From contig NZ_MCIA01000001.1 in assembly GCF_003609635.1 (NCBI RefSeq), forward strand, positions 346,906 through 410,905: DNA of 64,000 nucleotides, given 5' to 3'. Numbering within the stretch: position 1 is the stretch's first letter; every line of letters starts with the position of its first letter. This stretch comes from Lacrimispora algidixylanolytica (GTDB lineage: Bacteria > Bacillota > Clostridia > Lachnospirales > Lachnospiraceae). Both the position numbers and the translations under genes were made by a program. Of this stretch, positions 8,836-17,633 are shown piece by piece. The notes below the pieces were generated by a model. It saw nothing but the letters and a program-made list of their open reading frames with translations. It was not told where the DNA came from and did not search any database.

Positions 8836-9990
8836 TCAATTGAAAAGTCTGCGGTAAATCTCGGTTACATCGTCCTTTGTCATGTCTTTCCTGGTATTGG
8901 AAGGACTTCCACTTTCCATGGCATCCCCTGCCATCTTATCAATGACTGTAAAAAATGCTTCCCTGTTTATACCATATCCAGAAAGTGAGGGAATCTCAAG
9001 TTCCTCTACAATTCCAATCACAGCCTGTAAAAATGCCTTTGCAGCCACTTCATCCGTATCCGCTTCTCCTGCTACTCCGATCTCTCTTGCCATAACTGCA
9101 AACCGGTCATACGCTCCATCAAGAGCAAACCGGAAACATTCTTTTAAAAGCATGGCATTGGAAATACCGTGGGGAACATGAAATAGTGCTCCAATGGGGC
9201 GGCTCATTCCATGAACCAAGGTGACTGAAGCATTGTTAAAAGCGATGCCAGCTTCTAAAGCAGCCAGAGCCATCTCTTCTCTGGCTTTTTTGTCCTCCCC
9301 ATTATGGTAAGCCTTTGGAAGCCAGGCAAAGATTCTTTTTACGGCTGATAAGGCAAAGGAGTCAGATAAGGGCTGTGCTTTTCTTGAGGTATAAGCCTCC
9401 ATTGCATGAGTTAAGGCGTCAAGTCCCGTTGCCGCTGTTATCTTAGGTGGAGCTGTCATGGTAAACCTTGGGTCAATGATTGCAAGATCTGGCATCAGCA
9501 CCGGACCCTTTAAAAGCATCTTAATGTCCTTTTTGGTATCTGTAATAATGGTAAACTGTGTTGCCTCAGAACCGGTACCGGCTGTGGTAGGAATGGCGGT
9601 CATAGGAGGAAGTTCTCCTTTGATGACCTTACCCATGTAATCAGAGATCACGCCACCACAAGCAGATAACGCAGCAATTGCCTTCATGGAATCAATGGGA
9701 CTTCCGCCTCCCAGTGCGATTAGGAAATCACAACCTTCCTCTTGATAGGAGGATAAACCTGCTTCAATCATGGTATCTGTAGGCTCTCCATTAATCCCGT
9801 CAAATACGGAATAGGAAATGTTCTCATCTTTTAAAAGTCCCGTTAAAATCTCCACATTTCCAAGCTTCACCATCATCTCATCGGTGACAATTAAGGCCTT
9901 ATTCCCTTGTTCTTTTAAATGAGCCCTGGCATCAAAGAGGGCATTGTCTCCACTTAAGATTGTTCCAGGCATAATAAACTCTCTTCCCAT
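8836..9990 (-). CDS. iron-containing alcohol dehydrogenase, first gene of iol operon
   Basis: A 384-residue group III dehydrogenase. The NAD-binding motif is ALGGGSPIDSMKA, followed by the family signature PTTAGTGSEAT. Metal ligands appear in TGLDALTHAMEAY, VHGMSRPIGALFHVPHG and nearby histidines. It is the promoter-proximal gene of the inositol operon, and no malonate-semialdehyde dehydrogenase (iolA) is present. It may therefore reduce malonate semialdehyde to 3-hydroxypropionate and so regenerate NAD in an anaerobe. That role is inference; family members act on many small aldehydes. Confidence 0.8.
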   Translation of the reverse strand: MGREFIMPGTILSGDNALFDARAHLKEQGNKALIVTDEMMVKLGNVEILTGLLKDENISYSVFDGINGEPTDTMIEAGLSSYQEEGCDFLIALGGGSPIDSMKAIAALSACGGVISDYMGKVIKGELPPMTAIPTTAGTGSEATQFTIITDTKKDIKMLLKGPVLMPDLAIIDPRFTMTAPPKITAATGLDALTHAMEAYTSRKAQPLSDSFALSAVKRIFAWLPKAYHNGEDKKAREEMALAALEAGIAFNNASVTLVHGMSRPIGALFHVPHGISNAMLLKECFRFALDGAYDRFAVMAREIGVAGEADTDEVAAKAFLQAVIGIVEELEIPSLSGYGINREAFFTVIDKMAGDAMESGSPSNTRKDMTKDDVTEIYRRLFN

Positions 9991-10052
9991 TATTACGCTC
10001 CTTTCCTATTTATGATAATGTTTTGATTTAATTGTTGTTGTATTTTGGTTAT

Positions 10053-10081
10053 ATTCTAGCACTTTTCATGGGTATGGTCAA
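10053..10081 (-). promoter_or_regulatory. iol operon promoter
   Basis: On the minus strand TTGACC (10076-10081) and TAGAAT (10053-10058) are 17 bp apart. An A-rich 5' leader of about 55 bases with repeated CAAAA/CAACAA words lies between -10 and the first gene and is a plausible IolR target. Confidence 0.75.
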
Positions 10082-10130
10082 GAGATTCTTCCAGTTTTTT
10101 TCCACAATATGATCACTTCTTGGTTACTTG

Positions 10131-10159
10131 TTGATATTTTTTTGTGCATCTGTTATAAT
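10131..10159 (+). promoter_or_regulatory. iolR promoter
   Basis: TTGATA (10131-10136) and TATAAT (10154-10159) are separated by 17 bp, 46 bp before the iolR start. The two divergent promoters sit back to back within 110 bp. Confidence 0.75.
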
Positions 10160-10205
10160 TCCATCAGAAAGGTTGCCAATGGGGCAGCCATAAAAGGAGT
10201 TTAAC

Positions 10206-10994
10206 ATGAGAATTTCCCGTATTGACGAATTAGAACAATATATTCTGGAACACAAGACTGCCTCCATTGATAGCCTGTGCGAAGTCTTTGAAATATCAAA
10301 AAATACACTTAGAAGAGACTTAGAGGTCCTGGTATCAAGAGGAACGGTAGAAAAGGTATACGGCGGTGTGATTGCCCTGGAATCGGTCTCTCCCATTCCA
10401 GAACTAATTACCTTTCACGAGAGGGCCAATCAGAATGCACATAAAAAACAGCAGATCGCAGCCTTAGCCGCTTCCTATGTCAGAGAACGTGATATCATAT
10501 TTATAGATAGCGGAACTACGACCATGAATATTGTGGACTACTTGACCCATTTGAATACGGTTACTGTCATAACAAACAGCGTTCAGGTCATAAATAAGGC
10601 CATGAATTATGCAAACATCAACTTGATCGTTTTACCTGGTTCCTTAAAAAGAGATACTGCTTCTCTTGTGGGAAGCTCCTGCGTGGAATATTTAGAGGAC
10701 TTTAATATTGTCAGGGCGTTTATGGCTTGCACCGGAATTTCCACCCAGGCCGGAATCTGTAATGCTTCTACGGAAGAATATAACGTAAAAAAAGCGGCAA
10801 TTAAAAAAAGCCAGAAGCATTATCTTCTGGCTGATTCCTCAAAGTTTGGCCGTGCCTCCCTTATGACCTTTGGAGATGTGAGTCAGTTTGACTCGATACT
10901 AACCGATCAGATGCCAGATGATGCATTCTGCTCCTACTGCGAGGAACAAGGTTGCGCCATCCGCATTGCCACAGAGGCAGTAGTTAGATTATAA
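10206..10994 (+). CDS. iolR: DeoR-family transcriptional regulator, probable inositol repressor
   Basis: A 262-residue DeoR-type regulator. The N-terminal winged helix (RISRIDELEQYILEHKTASI, then EVFEISKNTLRRDLEVL) binds DNA. The C-terminal DeoRC sugar-phosphate sensor domain has the DSGTTTMNIVDYL motif and the CTGIS and NASTEEYNVKKA segments. It is transcribed away from the iol operon with a shared 215-bp control region, which is the classic repressor layout. In Bacillus the inducer is the IolC product; by analogy the same would hold here. It converges on the GH28 gene with an 11-bp overlap at the 3' ends. Confidence 0.85.
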   Translation: MRISRIDELEQYILEHKTASIDSLCEVFEISKNTLRRDLEVLVSRGTVEKVYGGVIALESVSPIPELITFHERANQNAHKKQQIAALAASYVRERDIIFIDSGTTTMNIVDYLTHLNTVTVITNSVQVINKAMNYANINLIVLPGSLKRDTASLVGSSCVEYLEDFNIVRAFMACTGISTQAGICNASTEEYNVKKAAIKKSQKHYLLADSSKFGRASLMTFGDVSQFDSILTDQMPDDAFCSYCEEQGCAIRIATEAVVRL

Positions 10995-12303
10995 TTTCCT
11001 CTGTATGAAGCAGAGTGACATCTTCTTTATAATAGGGCTGCATACTCTCTTCCACATTGATTTTTATATGTTCAAATGAGATATCTCTTGCATAATCCGC
11101 ATAGATTCCAGATATCTTAGTTCGAATCACACCATCACCCTGGCAAGGACGGATATCATATCCCTCAATGTCCCAACGGGAAGTCTTTTCCAGGGTCAGA
11201 TGGATGTGGTCAAAGCTCACATCTTCCACGTAATTATCTTCACTTCCTCGAATAAAGATTCCATTTTCCCCTTTGCAGGTAATGTTCTGGAACCGGACAT
11301 TTCTGACCATTCCAGCCTTTACCCCAGGCTTACGATCTTGTACGGTAATGCAGATCGGCTCGGCTCTTCCCCACCACTCATGAGAAAACCGGCGTGTCTC
11401 AATGACGATATTGGAAAACACAACATTTTCCACGTTTCCACCATCTCTAATTTGAAGAGAGATACCACGATTACTTCTGCTGATGGTACAATTTTCTACC
11501 AATATGTTACGGAAGCTACATTCCCCTTCGGTGCCAAACTTAATGGCTGCACTGGTGGAGATTAAGGTGCAGTTTGAAATTACGATGTTTTCGCAAGGAC
11601 CATATTGATTGTAATCTCCTGAGTTTTTTAAAACAATGGCATCGTCTCCACACTCAATGTGGCATCCGATGATACGGACGTTGGTACAGTGATCTGGGTC
11701 GATTCCATCCGAGTTTGCCATCTGTAGGTTATTAAGAAGACGGATACCCTGGATTAATACATCGTTACAGCCCACAAGATGAACGGTCCAAAACGCACAG
11801 TTAATGAGAGTCACATCCTGAATGGTCAGATGCTCAAATTTCTCCAAAAGCATAAGCGGAATTCTTGGATAATAAGTTCCTTCAATATGATAACCAGAGT
11901 CTGTCCCGTAAAAAATCTTCTCATTGGCATCAATGGTGCCAAAACCAGTGATTGCCACATTCTTCTGGTCAAATCCATAGAGAAACGCGTGAAATGGTCT
12001 GCCGTTGTATTCGCTGTTTAAAAAAGAAGGAAGCCCGGATTCATGGGCTACGATTTTGCCTCCGTTTGCCAGAGGGTAATAATCATTTAAGTTGTCGCTG
12101 GCCTTTAACACCGCCCCCATCTCCAGGTGGAAATCCACGTTGGACTTAAGTAGGATAGAACCGCTGTTATAAGTATGACCGCCGGGAAGAAAGACTCTTC
12201 CGCCTCCCTCACTGGTACATGTGTCTATGGCTTTTTGAATTGCCTCTGCATCATTGGTGATTCCATCGCCCTTAGCTCCGAAATCCAATACATTGTATCT
12301 CAT
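10984..12303 (-). CDS. glycoside hydrolase family 28 (polygalacturonase-like)
   Basis: A 439-residue right-handed beta-helix enzyme of the pectinase group. The N-terminus NVLDFGAKGDGITNDAEAIQ is typical of pectate-lyase-3/GH28 proteins. Two of the catalytic motifs are recognisable: NSDGIDPD (usual NTDG) and CGDDAIVLKN. The third (GHG) reads KFGTEGE and the fourth (RIK) reads QIRDGG, so it is not a standard polygalacturonase. There is no signal peptide, so it probably acts in the cytoplasm on imported oligosaccharides. The start at 12303 follows GGAGG. It is separated from the upstream ABC genes by a terminator. Confidence 0.85.
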   Translation of the reverse strand: MRYNVLDFGAKGDGITNDAEAIQKAIDTCTSEGGGRVFLPGGHTYNSGSILLKSNVDFHLEMGAVLKASDNLNDYYPLANGGKIVAHESGLPSFLNSEYNGRPFHAFLYGFDQKNVAITGFGTIDANEKIFYGTDSGYHIEGTYYPRIPLMLLEKFEHLTIQDVTLINCAFWTVHLVGCNDVLIQGIRLLNNLQMANSDGIDPDHCTNVRIIGCHIECGDDAIVLKNSGDYNQYGPCENIVISNCTLISTSAAIKFGTEGECSFRNILVENCTISRSNRGISLQIRDGGNVENVVFSNIVIETRRFSHEWWGRAEPICITVQDRKPGVKAGMVRNVRFQNITCKGENGIFIRGSEDNYVEDVSFDHIHLTLEKTSRWDIEGYDIRPCQGDGVIRTKISGIYADYARDISFEHIKINVEESMQPYYKEDVTLLHTEEIII

Positions 12304-12419
12304 AATTTCCTCCAATCTGACAATTTCATCTGTAATGTTCTGTCTTTTTACGAATGTGTTTAAATTGGCCCAATTATATCAATTCTATCCGAAGAAAAAT
12401 AGCTGAAATGAAAAATAAA

Positions 12420-12468
12420 CGGCAAAGACTTATAAAAAAGCTGTTTTTTATAAGTCCTCTGCCGTTTT
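12420..12468 (-). terminator. terminator of the sugar ABC operon
   Basis: A long stem (cggcaaagacttataaaaaa with its near-complement, loop gctg) ends on the minus strand in TTTATTTTT. It falls between the last ABC permease gene and the GH28 gene. Confidence 0.85.
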
Positions 12469-13314
12469 TTAACCCTTTAAACCGGAAGTGCTAATGCCTT
12501 CCACCAAATATTTCTGCAGGCAGATGAAGATAATCACTGCCGGGAGAATGGATAAGGTGGCCATGGCGAACATAGCGCCGTAATCCGAGGAAGAACCTGG
12601 GTCACTAAAAAGCTTTAGTGCCAAGCTGACTGGATACTTCGCAGATTCGTTGACGTAGAGCAGGGCAGATAAAAAGTCATCCCAACGCCACATAAAGGAA
12701 AATATACTGGCTGTAATCATAGCCGGAGTTATTAATGGCAGCATGATCCGGGCAAAAATACTGTAATAGGAACAGCCGTCAATCTTTGCTGCTTCATCAA
12801 GCTCTCTTGGAATGCCATCAATGAAATTAATCATCAGGTAGATGAAAAAGCCCTGAATGGCAAAGTAATAAGGGATGATAAGAGGACGATAGCTCCCCAC
12901 CCAGCCAAGCTTCTGAAACCATAAATACTGAGGAATCATAAGTACCTGAGCTGGCAGCATCATGGACAAAAGCATGGCAACAAAGAGAAACTTTCTACCA
13001 AAGAACTTACACCGTGCAAGGCCGTAAGCAACAAACGCAGAAGAAAAAACGGTTCCTAGAGTAGCCACCACCGCAATAAAAAAGGAATTACGAAAAAACA
13101 CCACAAAACCAGTCTTTGCAAATCCCCTCCAGCCCGTGGCATAATTAGTCAGGACGAACTTCTTAGGAATTAATTGTCCGGCTGTGGTAAAGATAGTGCT
13201 GGTTTCCTTAAAGGAGCTCATGATCATCCAGATCAGAGGATAGACCATAATAAGGCCAAATCCACATACCAGGATATGATAAACAATGTCACCCATTCGT
13301 TTCTTTGTCTTCAT
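12469..13314 (-). CDS. ABC sugar transporter permease (MalG/LplC type)
   Basis: A 281-residue inner-membrane permease with six predicted hydrophobic helices. The conserved EAA loop near residue 190 reads ELDEAAKIDGCSYYSIFARIMLPLI, which docks the ATPase. The start at 13314 is preceded by GGGAGGAG and lies 5 bp after the stop of the partner permease. No ATPase gene is nearby; CUT1 importers of this kind commonly borrow a shared MsmX-type ATPase. The context suggests an oligosaccharide, perhaps pectin-derived. Confidence 0.9.
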   Translation of the reverse strand: MKTKKRMGDIVYHILVCGFGLIMVYPLIWMIMSSFKETSTIFTTAGQLIPKKFVLTNYATGWRGFAKTGFVVFFRNSFFIAVVATLGTVFSSAFVAYGLARCKFFGRKFLFVAMLLSMMLPAQVLMIPQYLWFQKLGWVGSYRPLIIPYYFAIQGFFIYLMINFIDGIPRELDEAAKIDGCSYYSIFARIMLPLITPAMITASIFSFMWRWDDFLSALLYVNESAKYPVSLALKLFSDPGSSSDYGAMFAMATLSILPAVIIFICLQKYLVEGISTSGLKG

Positions 13315-13318
13315 GGTG

Positions 13319-14230
13319 TCACACTCCTCCCGTATAAACCCAGAATCTCTTGGTTGCAAATAATATCATAGTAATAAAACCAATGATCGCTAACATGACC
13401 CATGCCAGTGCCGCACCATATCCTGTATTGTAGAATTCAAAGGATTGCTGATACATGTAAACGGTGTAGAATAAGGTAGAGTTTAAAGGCTTTCCCTGGG
13501 TGATGATAAAGCACTGGGTAAAGGCAAGGAATCCGTTAATCATCTGCATCACTAGATTAAAGAAGATGGTGGGGGTCAATAGAGGCAGGGTAATTCGAAA
13601 GAACTGGGATACTTTCCCCGCTCCATCCACTCTGGCAGCCTCATAAAGAGTCACCGGAATCTGCTTTAGAGAGGATAGAAAAATCAACATGGAAGAACCA
13701 AACTGCCACACCGCCAAAATAATGAGGGTCCAGATTGCCGTATTCACATTGCCAAGCCATGGAAAGCTGGAATTAACACCGGAAAGTCTTAAAAGCTGAT
13801 TTACCACCCCATCAGTAGCAAACATACGCTTCCATAGAATGGCTACGGCTACAGAACCTCCAATGATGGAGGGCAGGTAATAAGCAGCTCGGTAGAATCC
13901 GGTTATTCTGGTGGTCTTATATAAGATCAAGGCAACCATTAAGGCAAATACAAGACGAAGGGGCACGGATACAAGTGCAAAATAAAAGGTGACCCCAATG
14001 GTTTTTAAAAAGATGACATCATCCGTAAACATCTTAATGTAATTTTTCGCTCCTACAAAAACTGGTGGTGCCAATATATTGTAATCGCAAAAAGAATAAA
14101 ACAAAGAAAGTCCCATGGGAACTACCATAAACACAAAAAATCCAATGGTAAACGGAAGGCTGAACACAAATCCTGCCGTGCTTTCTTTATTCATAAATTG
14201 TCTGAAACTCTCTCTTTTCCTATGGTTCAA
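13319..14230 (-). CDS. ABC sugar transporter permease (UgpA/LplB type)
   Basis: A 303-residue permease with six membrane segments and the EAA loop LYEAARVDGAGKVSQFFRITLPLL. The first candidate ATG at 14299 overlaps the preceding stop, but a terminator hairpin would then lie inside the coding region. A TTG at 14230 with a GGAGGGG ribosome site six bases ahead is the better start, and the residues before it look non-protein-like. It pairs with the downstream permease as the membrane heterodimer. Confidence 0.87.
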   Translation of the reverse strand: MNHRKRESFRQFMNKESTAGFVFSLPFTIGFFVFMVVPMGLSLFYSFCDYNILAPPVFVGAKNYIKMFTDDVIFLKTIGVTFYFALVSVPLRLVFALMVALILYKTTRITGFYRAAYYLPSIIGGSVAVAILWKRMFATDGVVNQLLRLSGVNSSFPWLGNVNTAIWTLIILAVWQFGSSMLIFLSSLKQIPVTLYEAARVDGAGKVSQFFRITLPLLTPTIFFNLVMQMINGFLAFTQCFIITQGKPLNSTLFYTVYMYQQSFEFYNTGYGAALAWVMLAIIGFITMILFATKRFWVYTGGV

Positions 14231-14264
14231 ATACGTCCCCTCCGTTCTCAAAGAAAAGATCTCG

Positions 14265-14292
14265 AAAAAAGGGGCAGAGCCTACTCTGCCCC
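14265..14292 (-). terminator. intercistronic terminator/attenuator between binding protein and permease
   Basis: On the minus strand GGGGCAGAG pairs with CTCTGCCCC across a 4-base loop and is followed by TTTTTT. It lies between the binding-protein stop and the true permease start, so most transcripts would end after the binding-protein gene. Confidence 0.85.
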
Positions 14293-14298
14293 AATTCA

Positions 14299-15648
14299 TT
14301 ATTTCTGGCTCATGATCTTATTGGCACCGTTGTAGAATTCCTCTGCAGCGGTTGCAGCATCGTAAGCGCCGTAGCATAACTGTTCCTGTACCTGATTTAA
14401 GAGGTTGAATACCTCACTTGCTCCATCAGGTTGAGGTGGATTGATGGGTGAACTGTTTGGAGTTATGACTTCATTGATATATCGAATGATTTCCTGGTTG
14501 ATTGGATCCATCTTAGGAGAAAGTTCCTCTGCAATCTTACTGGAAGCTGGAACTCCACGCTCGCCTAAGAGAATGTTGTTTGCGTCGCTTGAATTTACCA
14601 GGAAGTTTAATACCTTAACAGCTTCTTCCGCATTCTTTGTATGGGCACCAATGGAGAAGAACTGGCTGGATTTTAAGTAGCCGGATTTCTTTGGATCAGG
14701 AGATGGCCATGTGGTCATTCCTACGGTCACACCTTCTGGTGCTGCCTTCTGAATCGCAGTAAGCTGGTTGGAGTTTGCAAACGCACACCAGGACATGGTG
14801 TCTGGGCTTGAGCCGTAAACCATAGGATCTTGTTCCACGGAACCTACAGAAATTTCAGCAAATACGCCCGGATCTATGAGCCAGCCCTCTTTTAAGCCTC
14901 TCGTATACATCTCAAAGAAAGGAATGTAGCTTTCCTTTGTTCCCCCCATCTTTTTATCTCCAAAGAGCACCACATCATAGGCTCTCATAAAGTAATCCAG
15001 ATAGGTCTGAGCGGTTCCATAAACGATGGAGGTCTTATATCCGGTCTTTTTATAAATCTGACGGCAAAGTTCCTCAAACTCATCAATGGTTAAATAATCC
15101 TTAACTGTAATGCCGTTCTGGTCAAGAAGTGTCTTGTTGTACATCATAGCCGGTGAGTTAATCCCCGCACAGATGGCATATACCCCTCCCTCCACGGTAC
15201 CGGTGGCCATGGTATTCTCTGTAATGTTAGAAACATCAAGAGTCTTATCGTCTATGTACGGCTTTAAGTCCACCAGCAAATCATTCTTCACATACTGGTC
15301 GATGTACATATAATCCATCTGGACAATGTCAGGAATGGATTGTCCCGCTGCCGATGTAGCAAGCTTATTCCAGTAATCCGACCACTCTGAAAACTGTCCT
15401 TCAATGGTAATTCCAGGATTCTTTTCTGCATACAGATCAAGTGCTGCCTGGGTTCTTTCATTACGGACCTGGTTCCCCCACCAGCTCATAGTAAGCTTTC
15501 CCCCATCTTGCTTTGCCGCTGCCGTAGTCTGTGTCTCCTTGGTGGTCTCAGGAGCTGCAGTTGTGGCAGAAGTCTTGCTTCCCCCACAACCCGCAAGAGA
15601 TGCTACAGCAAGAACCCCTGTCATGAGCAATGCCATTCTTTTTTTCAT
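14299..15648 (-). CDS. ABC sugar-binding lipoprotein
   Basis: A 449-residue extracellular solute-binding protein (family 1). A lipoprotein signal ends in the lipobox LAGC near residue 21, followed by a Thr/Ala-rich linker. The mature part has the cluster-1 pattern SWWGNQVRNERTQAALDLY. Its gene leads the importer operon and is followed by an attenuator, fitting the excess of binding protein over permease. It is divergent from the YesM/YesN genes, which probably control it. The ligand is not known. Confidence 0.92.
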   Translation of the reverse strand: MKKRMALLMTGVLAVASLAGCGGSKTSATTAAPETTKETQTTAAAKQDGGKLTMSWWGNQVRNERTQAALDLYAEKNPGITIEGQFSEWSDYWNKLATSAAGQSIPDIVQMDYMYIDQYVKNDLLVDLKPYIDDKTLDVSNITENTMATGTVEGGVYAICAGINSPAMMYNKTLLDQNGITVKDYLTIDEFEELCRQIYKKTGYKTSIVYGTAQTYLDYFMRAYDVVLFGDKKMGGTKESYIPFFEMYTRGLKEGWLIDPGVFAEISVGSVEQDPMVYGSSPDTMSWCAFANSNQLTAIQKAAPEGVTVGMTTWPSPDPKKSGYLKSSQFFSIGAHTKNAEEAVKVLNFLVNSSDANNILLGERGVPASSKIAEELSPKMDPINQEIIRYINEVITPNSSPINPPQPDGASEVFNLLNQVQEQLCYGAYDAATAAEEFYNGANKIMSQK

Positions 15649-15686
15649 AATACCTTCCTCCTTTTTAACTCATCTTAGGTAATTTC

Positions 15687-15752
15687 ATTATACGTTTCGT
15701 ATTTCCAGACGTATATGCGTAAAACCGAGTTAGAAGTGGAAAAAACCGAGTT
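15687..15752 (-). promoter_or_regulatory. importer promoter with AraC-type direct repeats
   Basis: The minus-strand -10 TATAAT is at 15687-15692, with no recognisable -35. Just upstream lie two exact copies of AAAACCGAGTT (15721-15731 and 15742-15752), 21 bp apart, on one face of the helix. This is the expected layout of a YesN-type activator site. Confidence 0.6.
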
Positions 15753-15857
15753 CATTGTATATAATGTATATTTTCACGACTTATTAATTGTGTTTGTTCT
15801 ATATTTTGTATATAATTTCCTTATAGATATTACTACACAGGAAAAGAGGGGCAGCCT

Positions 15858-17633
15858 ATGAAAGCTTTTATCCGCAACTTGTCCTTAAAAAAGAAGATAC
15901 AGTCCATTGTGTTTATCAGTATCCTGCTCTTAGTTCTTACCTCCTTCCTTAGTATTCACATAACCTCTCTCGCTCATCAAAAGGTATTGCACCAGACCGT
16001 CGCCACCACACTTTCCTTTTCTGCACAGGAGTTAAATAATCGGCTGGAGAACATCGGCACCATGGCAGATATGCTCTTAGCTGATAACTCCATGCAAAAA
16101 GGCCTTGGAGTCTATAAAGATTCTACCTTGACCCAGGACCGCACCATTGCTTACAAAACCCTGTATACAACCTTAAATGAGTATTACTTTAACTTCCGTA
16201 AAAACAACATTAATTACATGAGTCTTTATCAAGATAACATTTCCATACATACCCACATCATGAGCAGGGAAAAACTTCCCGATACCATAAAAAAAGATTT
16301 GATTCGGCGGGCAGAGGAAGGAAAAGGAAAAACCTTGTGGGTCACGGACTACAGCCAGGAATATGGGCTTTTCATGGTAAAGAACATAAGACGTTCTCAG
16401 TTTTTGAAACTGGATTCCATTGGGAATTTAATTGTTAACATTGACATTAACCAGCTTATGAACTCCTTTACGGATACCAGCCGACTCAATGAAAAGGCTG
16501 GATATATTCTTTATCACGATGGCAAATTTATTTATAACTCTTCAACTCTGCCGTCTGAAGAAGGACTTTTAAAGCTTTTTGATTCCAGGTATGGACAGGT
16601 GAAATTAGAAACCAGAAATTATTTCTATGTGAAGAGAGGAGTGCCTGATCTGAACTGGGATTTCGTGTGCATGATTCCCTATGATAACATCGTAACTTCC
16701 CTTAAGGTGAGCCTTAATCTATGCATCATCATTACCCTTTTAGCAGTAGCTGCTGCCATGTCCCTATCCTCCATTCTTATTGATTCCATCACCAGGCATT
16801 TTAATATCCTACTTCTTAAGATGAACAATTTAGCTGACGGCAACAACCATAGTCTCTTCGTACATTACGATTACCGAGGGCGAAATGATGAGGTCGGAGT
16901 CTTACATACTCGTTTTGACGAGATGGTATTAGCGGTCAATGACCTCATACGGACCAATTATCTAAACGAGATCTTAAAAAAGGAAGCCCAGCTAAAAGCC
17001 CTGGAAAACCAGATGAATCCTCACTTTTTATACAATACCTTAGAATCCATTAACTGGAGAGCAAAAACCCTTGGAGCCAGGGATATCTCCTCTATGGCAG
17101 AGGCCCTTGGAACCCTCTTAAGAATCACACTGGATCAAAAATGCAAGCAGGTGCCGCTTCGTACAGAGCTTGAGATGGTACAGTGTTATATGACCATTCA
17201 AAAATACCGATACGAGGACCGTTTGGAATACCAGGTCATAGTACCTCCCCATCTTCTAGACTGCTGCGTCCTTAAGCTGACCCTTCAACCTCTGGTTGAG
17301 AATGCCATAAGATACGGCCTGGAAGAAAACACGGAAGGATGCAAGATACAGATTGTGGCAGAACAAGAGGACAACGTCCTTCATGTATTGGTAATCAATA
17401 ATGGCTCCACCTTTGAAGACAAGCTCTTAGAAAAGTTAAAAGCCCATCAGATTACCCCTCATGGGTTTGGGATTGGCCTTTTAAACATTCAGGAGCGGAT
17501 GGAGCTGACCTATGGATCTGCAGGAAGCCTTGAACTTTATAATGAAAAGGAGCAAGCCATTGCAAGACTCACCATTCCTCTTCCCATAGAAATGGAAGAG
17601 GGGGAGTGCCAGAAAGGAGAAGAACCATGTTAA
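15858..17633 (+). CDS. YesM-type sensor histidine kinase
   Basis: A 591-residue membrane kinase. One membrane helix near residues 12-34, a large extracellular sensor region, and a second helix near residues 285-305 lead into a HAMP segment. The His_kinase domain has the invariant NQMNPHFLYNTLESINWR motif. The ATPase lobe has LQPLVENAIRYGL and GFGIGLLNIQERM. These kinases sense carbohydrate or binding-protein state and work with YesN-type AraC regulators, here encoded by the overlapping next gene. Confidence 0.93.
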   Translation: MKAFIRNLSLKKKIQSIVFISILLLVLTSFLSIHITSLAHQKVLHQTVATTLSFSAQELNNRLENIGTMADMLLADNSMQKGLGVYKDSTLTQDRTIAYKTLYTTLNEYYFNFRKNNINYMSLYQDNISIHTHIMSREKLPDTIKKDLIRRAEEGKGKTLWVTDYSQEYGLFMVKNIRRSQFLKLDSIGNLIVNIDINQLMNSFTDTSRLNEKAGYILYHDGKFIYNSSTLPSEEGLLKLFDSRYGQVKLETRNYFYVKRGVPDLNWDFVCMIPYDNIVTSLKVSLNLCIIITLLAVAAAMSLSSILIDSITRHFNILLLKMNNLADGNNHSLFVHYDYRGRNDEVGVLHTRFDEMVLAVNDLIRTNYLNEILKKEAQLKALENQMNPHFLYNTLESINWRAKTLGARDISSMAEALGTLLRITLDQKCKQVPLRTELEMVQCYMTIQKYRYEDRLEYQVIVPPHLLDCCVLKLTLQPLVENAIRYGLEENTEGCKIQIVAEQEDNVLHVLVINNGSTFEDKLLEKLKAHQITPHGFGIGLLNIQERMELTYGSAGSLELYNEKEQAIARLTIPLPIEMEEGECQKGEEPC

